NCBI RefSeq assembly: GCF_026914265.1
Contig: NC_069129.1
Coordinates: forward strand, 20,445,945-20,509,944
DNA length: 64,000 bases
Direction of reading: 5' to 3'
Origin: Mya arenaria
Taxonomy: Eukaryota > Mollusca > Bivalvia > Myida > Myidae
The translations under genes were made by a program, and so were the position numbers. A model generated the notes under the pieces. That model made no database searches. It saw only the letters and a program-made list of their open reading frames with translations, and had not been told where the DNA came from. Below are positions 32,082-44,273 of the stretch, in pieces (the first letter of the stretch is position 1; each line of letters opens with the position of its first letter).

Positions 32082-33797
32082 ATTATGCCCCCCTTCGAAG
32101 AATAGGGGTATATTGCTTTGCACATGTCGGTCGGTCGGTAGGTCTGTCGGTAGGTCTGTTTGTCGGTCTGTCGGTAGACCAAGCTTGTCTGAGTGCTAAC
32201 TCGACAATTCCTTGAAGAATGGTCACCAAACTTGACCTGAAGATAGGGCATGACTAGTAGATGACCACTATTGATTTTAGAGGTCATCTGGTCAAAGGTC
32301 AAGGTCACAGTGACCTTAAATGGTAAAAGGATTTTATAGGTTGTCCGAGTGATTTATAAACAATGGATAGACCTATGGTCATCAAACTTGACATTGAGGC
32401 TGGGCCTGACCAGTAGATGACCCCTATTGATTTTGGGGTTCATCGGGCCAAAGGTCGAGGTCACATCGACCTTGAATGATAAAAAGTTGTCCGAGTCATA
32501 ACTCGAAAATGCCTTTTACCGATGGCCCTCAAACTTGACTTGGAGGTTCGGCCTGGCAAGTAGATGACCCCTATTGATTTTAGGGGATCGGGCCAAAGGT
32601 CAAGGTCACATTGACATTGAACGATAAAAGGTTGTCTGAGTGATAACTCAACAATTCCTACACCCCTGGCCCTAAAACTTGACTGTAGGTTGGGTGTGAT
32701 CAGTAGATGCCCCTGATTTTGGGGTCATCAGGTCGAAGGTCAAGGTCACAATGACCTTGAAAGCAAACTTCACAATTCTTGGACCTATGGTCATCAAACT
32801 TGACAGGAAGGTAGGGCCTGACCAGTAGATGACCCCTGTTGATGTTGGGTTCCATCGGGTCAAAGGTCAAGGTCACAGTGACCTTTAACACGAAAAAGGT
32901 AACAAAGCTTCTCCCAGTGATATCTCAACAAAGCCTAGACCTATGATCATCAAAGATGACTAGGGTGTTGGGCCTGACCTGTAGAGTACCCCTATTGATT
33001 CAAGGGGTTCATCGGGCCAAAGGTCAAGGTCATATTGACCATGAATGATAAAAAGTTGTCCGAGTCATAACTCGAAAATGCCTTTTACCCATTGCCCTCA
33101 AACTTGACTTGTAGGTTCGGCCTGACAAGAAGATGACCCCTATTGATTTTAGGGGATCGGACCAAAGGTAACATAGACATTGAATGATAAAAGGTTGTCT
33201 GAGTGATAACTCAACAATTCCTGCACCCCTGGCCCTAAAAATTGACTTTAGGTTGGGTGCGATCAGTAGATGCCCCTGATTTTGGGGTCATCAGGTCAAA
33301 GGTCAAGGTCACAGTGACCTTGAAAGCAAACTTCACAATTCCTGGACCTATGGTCATCAAACTTGACAGGAAGGTAGGGCCTGATCAGTAGATGACCCCT
33401 GTTGATGTTGAGTTCCATTGGGTCAAAGGTCAAGGTCACAGTGACCTTTAACACGAAAAAGGTAACAAAGCTTCTCCCAGTGATATCTCAACAAAGCCTA
33501 GACCTATGATCATCAAAGATGACTAGGGAGTTAGGCCTGACCAGTAGATGACCCCTTTTAATCTAAGGGGTCATAGGGTCAAGGTCACTGTGACCTTGAC
33601 CCTATGAAACCTTATATTAAAAGGGGTCATAGGGTCAAGGTCACAGTGACCTTGAATGCAAAAAGCTTGTCTGTGTGATAACTTAACACTGCCTGCACCC
33701 ATGGCCCTAAAACTTGACTTGGAGGTTCATGCATATTTCATTCAATTGGCCAAAAAATCCTGATAAAATGGCACTCAGGGGGGGGGGGGGGCATAAT
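32082..33797. mobile_element. 1.7 kb TIR element packed with AGGTCA palindromes
   Basis: The ends are ATTATGCCCCCC (32,082) and a 14-base G run followed by CATAAT (33,778-33,797), forming inverted termini. Inside, ~100-190 base paragraphs repeat the words CTCAACAATTCCT, CATCAAACTTGAC, GGGCCTGACCAGTAGATGAC, CCCCTATTGATTTT and AAAGGTCAAGGTCACAGTGA. A higher-order unit of 568 bases is duplicated (GTCCGAGTCATAACTCGAAA at 32,489 and 33,057). A GTCGGTCGGT/TCTGTCGGT microsatellite lies near the left end. No protein is encoded. It is inserted in the duplicated 3' flank of the broken ASTE1 copy. Confidence 0.8.
33571..33607. repeat. 37 bp perfect palindrome
   Basis: Two 17-base arms, TCATAGGGTCAAGGTCA and its exact complement, flank a CTG spacer. 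Its core is one of the seven AGGTCAnnnTGACCT sites of the surrounding element. The same half occurs again at about 33,627-33,652. Confidence 0.9.
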
Positions 33798-35084
33798 GTT
33801 TGACAAACATCTCTTGTTAAAATTGCTTTTGTAGCTAAATGAAAAATGATAATTTTATATAGGCAGCCTATTTTTAGACAGTGCAGTTGTTTTTTTGATC
33901 TTCTCTCCCTTGTGTCTGTTACAGGTGAACATTTCTATTTAAGAGAGACAACCTGTACTCAGAGACTGCAGTTGGTTCTCTCCCTTGCCTTTGTTAAAGA
34001 TGGTTGATTGAATTTTATTAAATGCACACAGTAGTTAAATAATGACTAAATGACAGTTCTTATGCAAATAAGCCACATCACTGTCCCCGTCATGCACGAC
34101 GCGTAATTTACGATTATTTACTTTCAATTTTAGTTTAAAGTATTGCGTACACATATATATTTGATTGCGCTTTACTGAAATGGCATAATATATTTTTCAT
34201 AGCCCATGCAATAAAGGAAATAAGAAGTGGCGCGTTGTTGCGCGTGACTCATCTTACATTGGGGTGTAAGATGAGTTTTTCCAGCACTGATCACATGACC
34301 GGAAACGTACGTCCGGTATGCAAGAATGCCTCGTCTGATAATATCAACCGAGCCAACGATCTGCGACACCCCCTTCTGTTAAATGCCATCCCATCAATAT
34401 TCATGGAAATTCTTAATATTTATTCTGCACACTAGGCCAAGTTCTATATTAAGTCTCCTGTTTGGTCACAGTTCATTAGTAATATGTAAGAAAACTCTTG
34501 TTAACACTCATTTCGAACCGTTTTGACCAATACTTGTTTTTTGATAGTTCGAGTTCTATTGAAGCTCGGCTTTATATTTAATTGTATGGAACTCGACTCA
34601 AATAAGCGATATATGGTCTTAACGACCAAGTCTATTTATACTTTTATACATTGGTTTATATTTTACGCCATGGAATTCACAGAAATTTGTCTCATTATTT
34701 GGTAAAATTCCCTGTGGGACAAAAGACTAAAACAATATTTACATTTAATTCACAATAACTTACTTCAAGCTACAGAGATTACATTTTGTAGGTTAGTGGT
34801 GTGATGAAAAGAGTAGAATGTACGTTTATTGGAAGATAAAGAACCTTGCTACATGTGCCCTAAATAAAGTAAAACATATTCAAGCACGTGTCATACAAAT
34901 ATAAAATATGGATTTAGACACAAATTACATCATGATAAACATGAATTGTGTTGACCAAAACACAACCACATTCTCCACCAACATATGATTATAACGTTCT
35001 AAGACAGTTTAATCCTTAATTACTTGATTGTTTAAACTAACTGGATTTTGCACAGTTTCGTCGCACACTACGGTTGATACAAGA

Positions 35085-35600
35085 CAATACAATATACACT
35101 AACATTAAGAAGATTCTCTTCAGCTTCATCATGAGTGTCTGGCAACTACATGTCTCGTGATACGCTGACCATGTCTGCTTAACTCCTTTAAATGTTGATG
35201 CACATACACAAAGTCACTCTCAGCCAACTTTCCCGCCTTTTCCCAACTATCATTGTGTTTGGACACAATTGGAAATCTTCAAGCATTTATAATCGTGTTG
35301 TAGCACACTAAAGTTGATAAACATGAACATCAATCAACCTCGCCTCTTATGAAAAACAGTGATTTCTCCTCCTATTAAGCCAATCCCTCCATCTAAAGAA
35401 AAACAACCTTTTTCTGCATGATGGTCAAAAGTCACCACAAGTCTCTCAAAAGGCAGGCCATGTTATCTTTCCAGTGCATGCGTATATTTGTGATAATAAA
35501 CAGTTAATACAAGCCATAGTCGCAATCCACCAACATAAACAAGTATTTCCATAGCATCATAAGCAATGTCCACTACATGTTTAGCAATAGGCCGAGCACT
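35085..35600 (-). pseudogene. Decayed terminal modules downstream of B-box gene 2
   Basis: Next to the gene's stop, 35,595-35,501 on the minus strand reads HVVDIAYDAMEILVYVGG, almost intact and clearly like the gene's own FPVVAIGYDTEERRLFVGG. Further on, about 35,460-35,385 reads LPFERLVVTFDHHAEKG. Beyond that, about 35,330-35,300 ends in DVHVYQL followed by a stop, like the live C-terminus VSVYQL. Additional weaker modules reach about 35,085. Frame shifts and stops between them show decay. Confidence 0.7.
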
Positions 35601-35607
35601 TCAAAGT

Positions 35608-37290
35608 CTACAGTTGATAAACAGACACATTATCACTCTCTCCACCTACGAAAAGACGTCTTTCCTCGGTATCATAGCCAATGGCCACCACGGGAAAATC
35701 CAGGGGTTCTGGCAACACGCTTGACACGTGGCCACTACGGTAGACTCTGTAAACATTCTTGTTCTCTCTACTTGCAACAAGGAGGGAGGAATCTTCCAAC
35801 ACTCGTATGTTCTGTGGCGACTTTAGCAGCTCTGAGTATGCGAATAGTTCTACCGTACCATCATTTTTTATTTCAACGATGGAATTATTTCCGGGAACGA
35901 ATACTGATCCAGTCGATTTGTCGACAGTTGAAAAAGAAACGGAAGAAATGAGCGACTGTCCGTCTGCATCTTTAGTTTGCGACAAGTCTTTGTTCACGAT
36001 TCTGTCTAGCTTTCCGTCAAGCGTAAGCTCAGCCAGTTGTAACGGTTTCCCTCCAATGACTTTTAACTTTTGGTTGTAATAATCGATCGTATGATATTGA
36101 GTTTTAGTTTGAATATTGTCGCCGTTTTTAAAACCCAACTTGTTATCTTGTTGCTGTAGATGGACAATATTAACACCCATGTTACAATATACATCATTGT
36201 GTTCCCCGATACTCATCTGTAAAGGTGAACCATTTACATTATGACTTGTGATAACTTGATTTCCCGTAGCTTTAATCAGATGAATCATGTTTCTTGATTG
36301 GTTGGCAGCTAGCAAATGTGTTTTATTAAAACAATGTATATCGCTTATATGGCTTTTTACAGGATCTTTTTTTGGCTGATTACTATATGCAAAATAAGAT
36401 CTAGGCGGAACAACCTCAACGTTCAACGTCTTCAACATAAAGGGTGTTTTTGCAATGGTGATAATAGATGTTTCTGAAGGTTGCACATTGCCAATACAGT
36501 ATCGAGTGATCTGGCTTTTACCAAATGAAGTATGGATGTACTCATCCATTACGACTAACTGAGACTGTGCAGTTTGCATCAAATGAAGCAATTTCCTGAT
36601 TTGTTTTTTCGATTTGAAATCCTCAACATCTGCTCGCCATTTTTCAAGCTGGCTAATGGTACTTTCACATGCCGATAAGACCGAATCAATGTAAGCGTTG
36701 TCTGCTTTTTTCATTTCATCCAATTTGCTAGTTACAAAACTAACGGTAGTTTCATAGGAACGATTTACGTCATCTAGGTTCGACAATGCTCTTTTTTTCT
36801 CTGTCTTCCATTTCGTTTTAAAGTAGTCCATAGATGCACAAAATGACTTGAATTCACTCTGATTGTCTATCTCATTTGTTAACTTGTTAATATCGGTCAA
36901 GTCCTTGCATGCTACATGACCGATACTGAGACACCTCTCGCAACAAAATTGTCCATGTGATCCACAGTATGAAAGAATAACATTCCCATCATGGATCTTG
37001 CATACCAATTGTGAAATGTCATCATCGTTTTTGTCGTTTTTAATTTCTTTCTCTGAAACTGACAACTCCTCCACCTTACGCAATCGATGCGTTCTCAATG
37101 GGCGAGGCCTGCAGTGGCTGTCAAAACATGTTTCACAGAGGTAGTCTCTACAATCCAGACAATATCCCTTTGCCTTTAAAGAGAGCCCTTCTTCCTGACA
37201 CAGCTGACACAATATTTCCGTTTCTTTTTCGTTGGTTTCATTCTTCTCAGTTTCAATTGTATTTGACATTGAAACCTGACATTCCGCCAT
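35608..37290 (-). CDS. B-box, coiled-coil, propeller-like protein 2 (TRIM-like, no RING)
   Basis: One intronless frame codes for 560 residues from MAECQ. The first B-box-like domain uses C28, C31, C44, C47, C52, C55, H59 and H68. The second uses C97, H100, C109, H112, C117, C120, H125 and C128. A coiled-coil follows (about 130-250), then the conserved SFGKSQITRYCIGNV (255-269). A segment at about 290-400 differs strongly from the paralogues. The C-terminus (417-560) is identical at DNA level to B-box gene 4 over 438 bases, while the rest of the gene is diverged, so that part was probably copied by gene conversion. No signal peptide or membrane segment is visible, so the protein should be intracellular. 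Function is inferred from the TRIM superfamily only. Confidence 0.88.
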   Translation of the reverse strand: MAECQVSMSNTIETEKNETNEKETEILCQLCQEEGLSLKAKGYCLDCRDYLCETCFDSHCRPRPLRTHRLRKVEELSVSEKEIKNDKNDDDISQLVCKIHDGNVILSYCGSHGQFCCERCLSIGHVACKDLTDINKLTNEIDNQSEFKSFCASMDYFKTKWKTEKKRALSNLDDVNRSYETTVSFVTSKLDEMKKADNAYIDSVLSACESTISQLEKWRADVEDFKSKKQIRKLLHLMQTAQSQLVVMDEYIHTSFGKSQITRYCIGNVQPSETSIITIAKTPFMLKTLNVEVVPPRSYFAYSNQPKKDPVKSHISDIHCFNKTHLLAANQSRNMIHLIKATGNQVITSHNVNGSPLQMSIGEHNDVYCNMGVNIVHLQQQDNKLGFKNGDNIQTKTQYHTIDYYNQKLKVIGGKPLQLAELTLDGKLDRIVNKDLSQTKDADGQSLISSVSFSTVDKSTGSVFVPGNNSIVEIKNDGTVELFAYSELLKSPQNIRVLEDSSLLVASRENKNVYRVYRSGHVSSVLPEPLDFPVVAIGYDTEERRLFVGGESDNVSVYQL

Positions 37291-37399
37291 ATATGAGTAT
37301 CTGATTTCGATAAGTTATTTTTAAATCTTTCACATGGAAACATGGACTTTCAACACCGCTCGTCCAAGAACTATGCAATCCTTGCATGTGTTATTATGT

Positions 37400-38900
37400 T
37401 ATTATGTAATTATTTCATTTCATTTAAATTCACCTGAATTATAGTATTCAAAATAAGCACATAACTTATTCCTGATTCTTAAACAAAGGTAAAACTTGGC
37501 GGACTTGATATCGCGCTATTCATAAATATCCTTTCATGGCAATATGATCGATAAACAGACAATTGTCTCTCCGATGTATAAATAGAAGAAATACCAACCT
37601 ATTGTTTAGTCAGATATGTATAGCATGTCATAAATATTAGATCTGACGGGTATACTTTAATGATAAACCTGCGTGTGTATATATATTCATTAAATGCATG
37701 AACAACCACCGATTGTTGTATACCTGCTTGCCAAAGTGTAAATATTTATATATTACAGCTTAAAAGAGCAAACATATCTGTGTTCTTTGATTTGTATTGC
37801 TAAAATATTTTGGCTATTACTCTTGGGGGGAGAGGGTAAATGTCGGTGAAAAGTTGATCACGTTGTAAACGTCATCGTTGATTACTTTCAAATTGTTACT
37901 GCTGTGGAATTTAATGGATGCATTTGTAGTCGGCTGTATTTCCAACAAGATTTCAAACAATTATTCCACTTATACTTGTTTATATTTAGAAATGTGAGAA
38001 CATCATTAAATAGTTCACGATGTGGTTTATCACTTTTTCAATTATTATGATTATTTGGACTGTGTATGTCACGTATTCTCACATTTGTATGGCACTGTCG
38101 GATTTAAGATGAGATTCTCAGATTACAATACAATCTAATGTTTTTGTAAATATGTAAAAACAAAGCTATAACTGCCTGCTAATAAGGCACAATGCCTCGA
38201 AAAAATGAAAACGAAACAGACCCTACGTGACCAATTTTCGCCGACGATTTCACTTAAACATACCTATCTCAGAATGATAATTAAATTCCTATAACAGTAA
38301 AGAAGTATCGATTTGTGATCCTTGTGTCAGAGAGAACGCATACCCTCGTTCCAACACAAAACATTTCAAAACATCTCTAGAATTACCACATATCTAAGAT
38401 TGAAATGCTCAGTTAGGTGTCCGTCAAATTACCCGCTTATATCACAAGGTATACCGGCGGGAGCAAATTTGATCCTGTGAACAAATTAACTCACGGAAAA
38501 TATGTGCATATAAACGGAATTGACACCACGCCGATTACGATAAGGCTATGCCTACAGTGTCACGTGACCCTTCAGTAAGGGCCCTCCGACATGAACACAG
38601 AAGCAGACGATAATTATACAGAACTTATACTTGCTTGTTAACTAAGATTTGTATTTTCCTTAATGTTATCTACAAAGAAAAATTGGTGTGCTAAATGATA
38701 CGCCTTCACCTTTCAAACGGGGTTCCATTCTCCAGGAAAACTGCGAATAAAAGCATGATATTTAAAAAAACAAAACAATCATGTGTGCGGAGATCGTATT
38801 GTCGCGATTAGTCGTTTTCAAACTTGACCATTTTTAGATAAAAATGTCATTAGGTCAAATGTTAAAAATATAGTTTCATATATTCAGAGTATATACATTT
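37400..38900. other. Inter-unit spacer, no gene
   Basis: AT-rich spacer upstream (5') of B-box gene 2. No open frame of note, no homology to other units noticed except the last bases, where unit 3 begins. A TGTCACGTGACC stretch near 38,560 is the only compact palindromic (E-box CACGTG) motif seen. Confidence 0.4.
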
Positions 38901-41470
38901 GATCAAAGTTTGCTTACGTTTAAGCGAGTTTTTTTAAGATTGTAACAGTGTGAAAAATCGTTGATTGTATTCAGAGAAAATCTCTCTAGAAAACCTACAG
39001 GTTCCAAACTGCTTCAACAATTAAATTGTGGTTGACATGACGAATGTTTCAAATTTGTTTTCGATCACCCCAGCTGTTAATGCAAGCGACGATGAGGCGA
39101 CGCATTGACCGAACGTGACGTCGAACGACAAAAAGCAACGCTATTTTTTTCTTTGATGAGCTTTTTCAATGTATCGCATTTTAATGTTTATGCGTGCACG
39201 ACGAGGTTTTCGGGTCCCGCATGATCCAATCCAAAAAAGTCACACTACCAACCCCAAATATATCTCTCTGCAGAGAGCAGCAATTCGCTAAAAGTCTCCC
39301 AACAACTTTAACCAGATAATCATGATGGCTAAGATTAAATTAATACTTGTCTGAGAATAATATCATGGGGTAACTTTCCTTATCACACATACGGTATTCC
39401 TTGGCGAATAGTTAAGTTAGCTTGCCTAAGACGCCACAAAACGCTTTACTTAATGATACCGTGTTCTCTTGCTGTATTGACGTCGCACGTGTGTTTAGGT
39501 TATTAACCCGCCCAATTCTGTGTTCGTCATTCTAGCTCAGCCGGATCTACAGCGATTGTGACACCAACGTTAGGTTGAAAGCCATCCCATGCATATCGGA
39601 GATTTAATGATCGAGCGATAACAAACTTAAAATAAAGTGCACACTTTCTTTTGTTTAAAGTGTATAAATAATGCAATGAAAAGAACAAGGACAAACCCAG
39701 TAGTCGAAAATTAAAAAAAATGAACCCGGTTTAGGGACACAAGGCAAGGGCCCAAACGACAATGAACTATAGACACAAACATTTTACCTTCACATACACA
39801 AATACAAATACCAAAAACAAACTATATCCTCATCAAAAATTGCTTTAAAGACTCGCTTTTACCACTGACCCTACCAATACGCATGGGACAGTTTACTTTT
39901 TGTTCTCTTTGAGTTATTGGCCAAGTATATAATAAAGTGTCATGTAGGGTCACACAATTCATCAGTTAAAATGATAGTTCTCAAAGCTAGCTGTTTGCTT
40001 TTTATCTAAATTAGTGGAACTAGGTCACAGCGTTGTTGTATTGATAGTTCAAGTTATTTTGAATAGTTATCTTAACACTAAATCTGTGTGACTCGACTCA
40101 ACTATGTGATATAGGGTCTTCAGGACTGAGTTTCTTGCATACACGCTGTTTTTCATTTTATGTTTTAAAATCTACATCAATTTGACTTAATCTTTCGTAA
40201 ACGACACAGTGGTACAAACACAGATAATTACAACAATCTAATGTTCTTGTCAATGGAAATCGTTACGACAATTTTGCAATATTTCACCTAAAGGTACAGA
40301 TATTACCTATAGCTATAGATTGATGGTTTGTGGAACAAAGTAGAATATACGTTTATTGCTTCATCCCAGAACCATGTCTTTCCTATGTTCCAAATTAAAA
40401 ATCAAAGTACGAGTCATACAAATATAAACTTATAACGTTCTTAGTCGTTTCTTGATAACTGTGTTATTACCGACCACGTTCGCAAGCTATGGCTGATACA
40501 AGTTTATATAATAACAAAAAGGTTTTCTTCATCATTATGAGTGTCTGGCAACTACATGTCCAAGGATACGCAGACCCTTTCCACTAAAGTACTACTGCAC
40601 CCACTATGTTGATACACATGTACAAAGTCACTTACACCCAACGAGGTCCGGAAGTCTTTTCTCAGCATCATTGTCTTTGGATACTACATGTCTGAAATAC
40701 CACTCAACCGACATCACCTTGTCACGTGTACTATCAATGTTGTCGACTGTTTTATCAGAAATATATACTGGAAGCCAGTGAATCAGGTACTCGTAAGATG
40801 TCAAAACGAAATGTTTCAAAGTATACAGTTGGTAATTCTATTATCACAATCATTCTCTCTATCGATACGGAGACGCATATCCTTAGAATCGTTGTCAATG
40901 GTCACTACAGAATATCTCAGAAACTCTGACAGAACGATGGTCACGTCTGGAGATTCTGTAACATTCTTGTTCTCCCTAATAGTATCGAAGAGAAAATCGT
41001 CAAGCACTAGTAATTGTTTTGTCGCACATTACAGTTGAAGAGCATCAATATAGTCAATATAGTCAATCAACATTTACTCGGGTGAATATATTCTTCACCA
41101 GAGTAGACATTGCATCCTCTACATGTGTGTTCTCCTTATGAGTTTATCTCTAAGTCAAAAGTAGGCAGACTACATGATCTAACCAGTAAATGCGTATATC
41201 TATCGTAGTTGATAAAAAGACATAGCCACACTCCACCTACACAAAGCAGTATTCCCTTTGCTTACTAATCAATGTCCACTTCATGTTTAGTAATAGGCCA
41301 ACTTCGTCATAAATACTTGATATTTTCTTCAAAATCTACAGTTGATACCCATCACAAAATTACTCTCTCCACCTACGAAATGAGCAATGTCCTCGGTATC
41401 AACACCATTGGCCTCCATGGTGGAAACACGCTTGACACGTGACCACTACGGCAGACATTCGTGCTAGTGT
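38900..41470. repeat. Array unit 3, gene largely lost
   Basis: Unit markers at 38,925-39,110 (AAGCGAGTTTT, ATCGTTGATTGTATT, GAAAATCTCTCTAG, AGCGACGATGAGGCG), 39,500-39,560 (GTTCGTCATTCTAGCTCAG) and 40,340 (GTAGAATATACGTTTATTG) place this as another copy. Where the other units carry a complete B-box gene, only terminal fragments remain. Confidence 0.7.
40625..41465 (-). pseudogene. Remnants of a B-box gene 3' end (unit 3)
   Basis: Three fragments resemble the protein's C-terminus on the minus strand. At 41,007-40,816 the frame contains IRENKNV, then DVTIVLSEFLRYSVVTIDND and SKDMRLRIDREN, matching RENKNVYRVYRSGHVSS, FPVVAIGYDTEE. At about 41,310-41,205 the KH-VDID and GILLCVGG words mark the first downstream module. 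At about 41,465-41,335 lies the last ~40 codons of the actual gene, followed by sequence unrelated to it, so the whole N-terminal part is deleted. Another module (HVVSKDNDAEKRL) is at about 40,700-40,630. Confidence 0.7.
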
Positions 41471-43560
41471 TACAATATTGCCTCTAAAAACCTGTTGTTT
41501 TTTTTAAATGATTTTGGTCTTTAGAAGTATTAAGTCTTGCACTAAATGGTACATTTATCTTTTTATCTTTTTATCTTTTAAAAAGTTTTTAAAGACAAAA
41601 AATAAAGATTGTTTTCTCACATTAATTTATTGAAACAAATACGAAATGGACAACAAGACAGAAAATATTTCCTTCAAACAAAGGTTGTTTTAATTTAAAT
41701 CTGATCAGATAAGCTTTAAACATCAATGTTTTGTTGCGGTGATTATAAACTTCTCTAGTATGGTGCACTTATCAATACGTTGATATCTTTACATATATAC
41801 ATATGAAAATATGTCAACTTCAAATAAAAAGTAATCCAAAAGGTCAAATTTCAAAACATAATAATTATCTACAGGGTAGAACGTTTTATATGCATCTGCA
41901 TAATTGAAGCGAGTTTTTAAATTCTAGTACAGAGTATCGTTGATTGCATTCACAGAAAACCTCACTAGAGGACCTATAAGTTCCGAAATGTTTTTGCATT
42001 CAAATTGTGATTGACATTACGAATATGCGATGTTTTGTTCGCAGTTTCATACGTCGTTTTTGTTTAATATCGTGTTTGACCACCCTTAATCTCAAGGGAC
42101 GATGCGAACGTGCATGGATCGAACGCGACATTGAACTGATGAGAGCGTGTTCAAGGCTTCGCAAGTTGCTAATGTTGATTCGCGCACGATCAGGGAAGCA
42201 TAAAATGTCGAGTATGAAACTAGAAGGTCTATTTCGTTGCAAGATGAAAATGCATCTTACTAAAGAATAGAGTAAACAGCCCGTAGCATAAAAGTTACCA
42301 TGAACTCAAACAGGTTGATTTTCAGGCCTGATATGATCCCATTATACTCCCACGCCCAAATGTATCCCTCTGCAGTAGGCAGCAATTCTCGAAACGCTCT
42401 CCTCTCCATCCGACAATCATCGTGGCTAAGATTGAATTGTGTTTCGTCTGATAATATCAACAAAGCCGACAATCTGCGACACCACCGTTCTATTGAATGC
42501 CATTCCATCAATGGTCATGGACATTCTTAATATTTATACTGAAAACTTGGCCATGTTCTGTACTCTTGTTTGGTCACAGTTCATTAGTAAAATGAAAAAA
42601 AAAAAACAACACTCATTTCTACTTCTTTTGACCAATATTTGTTTTATTGGTAGTTTAAGTTCCTTTGAGGAATTGTTTTACGAAAACCTAGGGAACTCGA
42701 CTCAGTTAAGTTATATATAGGGTTTTCATGACTAAGTATCTTGTTTATACACTGTGTTGTTTTTTACGATATAATATCCTCAGAAATTTGACTCATTATT
42801 TGGTGAAATTAACTGTGGGACAAAACACAACAATTTTATATTTCGGTCAATGAACTTTTTACATTAATTTTACCTTTATCTACTATAAGCTATATACAGT
42901 GTTAGTATACCACGTAATCAATTACTTCATATATGCTTCCTCGGAAGGCAATATTTGGCTTCAAATGAAGACGATAAGCAAAGGTAACTTCACTATTTAT
43001 TCACCGTATTAAATGAAATATGGCGCAGCCCCACCTTCGGGGTTTTCACTAGAGTTTGATTGAGAGTTGAGTTTCTTAAAACCTTTTAGCAAAACCGCCA
43101 CCTGATGAAGCACTGTCAAAACATTATTTTGGAAACAGGTTGGTCGAAGTGTTTGAGGAACTTATCACCTTATCAATTTCCGGTAAATAACAAAGGCGGT
43201 GCTCTCTATTTTCATTAAAAATGGTGAAAGAAGAGTAATCTTTGTTTAAAGTCATCATCCAAAGCAAAATGTTGACCTCCGACATTGCAACTATGATTTA
43301 TCACGTAGAATGCACATACTGACATTTTGAAGGTTGGTGCTATGATGAACAGAGTAGAATATATTAATAATATAAATATAAACAGTACATTATCTGATTT
43401 GATATTAACTACTGTAACATAAAAAGTAAAACATATCCAAGCACGAGTCATACAAATATAAAATATGGATTTATACACAAATTACATTTTAAGAAACATG
43501 TATTGTGTTAACAGAAACACAACCACATTCTCCACCAGCATATGGGTATAATGTTCTAAG

Positions 43561-44240
43561 TCACTCCTTTATAACTTGATTGTGTAAACCAACTGGATTG
43601 TCCACAGTTTCGTCGCACACTGCGGTTAATACAATACAATATACACTAACATTAAGAAGATTTTCTTCAGCATCATCATGAGTGTCTGGCAACAACATGT
43701 CTAGAGATACGCTGACCATTTCCTGTATTTGATGATATACATGCACAAAGTCACTCTCCGCCAGGTTTTCCTCTAGAAGTCGTTTATCAACAAGCATTGT
43801 GTTTGGACACATATGGAACTCTTTAAGCACTTATAATTGTATTGTTGCACACTATCGTTTATAAGTACGAACATTTGTAGGTTGGTAGTATGACGAACAG
43901 AGTAGAATATACGTTTATTGAAACGTATTAAACAGACTTAATACATATGTTAAAATCAATGCACATCGCCTCTTATGAAAAACATTGACTTCTCTAAATG
44001 TTTGTTCTCCTTATCAGCATATCACTCCTCCTAAAGAAACAACCCGGCTTTTATCTTAATGATTGTCAAAGGTCACCACAAGTCTCTCAATAGGCAGGCC
44101 ATGTTATCTTACCAGTGCATGCGTATATCTATCGTAGTATACAGTTTATAAAAGAAGCCATAGTCGATCTCCACTTACATGAAGCAGTATTTCCTTCGCA
44201 TCGTAATCAATGTCCACTACATGTTTAGCAATAGACCGAA
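43561..44240 (-). pseudogene. Decayed terminal modules downstream of B-box gene 4a (unit 4)
   Basis: Near the live gene, 44,240-44,145 reads HVVDIDYDAKEILLHVSG, without a stop until its end, very like FPVVAIGYDSEERRLFVGG. About 44,100-44,030 reads LPIERLVVTFDNH, a stop, then DKSRVVSLGG. At 43,830-43,561 an open frame of 89 codons contains ESDFVHVYHQ and then THDDAEENLLNVSVYCIVL, two more module-like stretches. This unit preserves the modules best. They are not linked to the live frame and contain breaks between them. Confidence 0.7.
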
Positions 44241-44273
44241 CACTTTTATACACATATGTATTATCTTCAATGT

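Larger units (their letters stand above)
34290..37400. repeat. Array unit 2
   Basis: The left part starts at about 34,290 with TCTGATAATATCAACCGAGCC, CTGCGACACCCC and ACTAGGCCAAGTTCTATA, followed by AGAGTAGAATGTACGTTTATTG near 34,810, the same order as in unit 1. It then carries decayed terminal modules and a live minus-strand B-box gene. The start of the unit is missing or displaced to 27,740, with the ASTE1 copy and the TIR element between. Confidence 0.75.
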
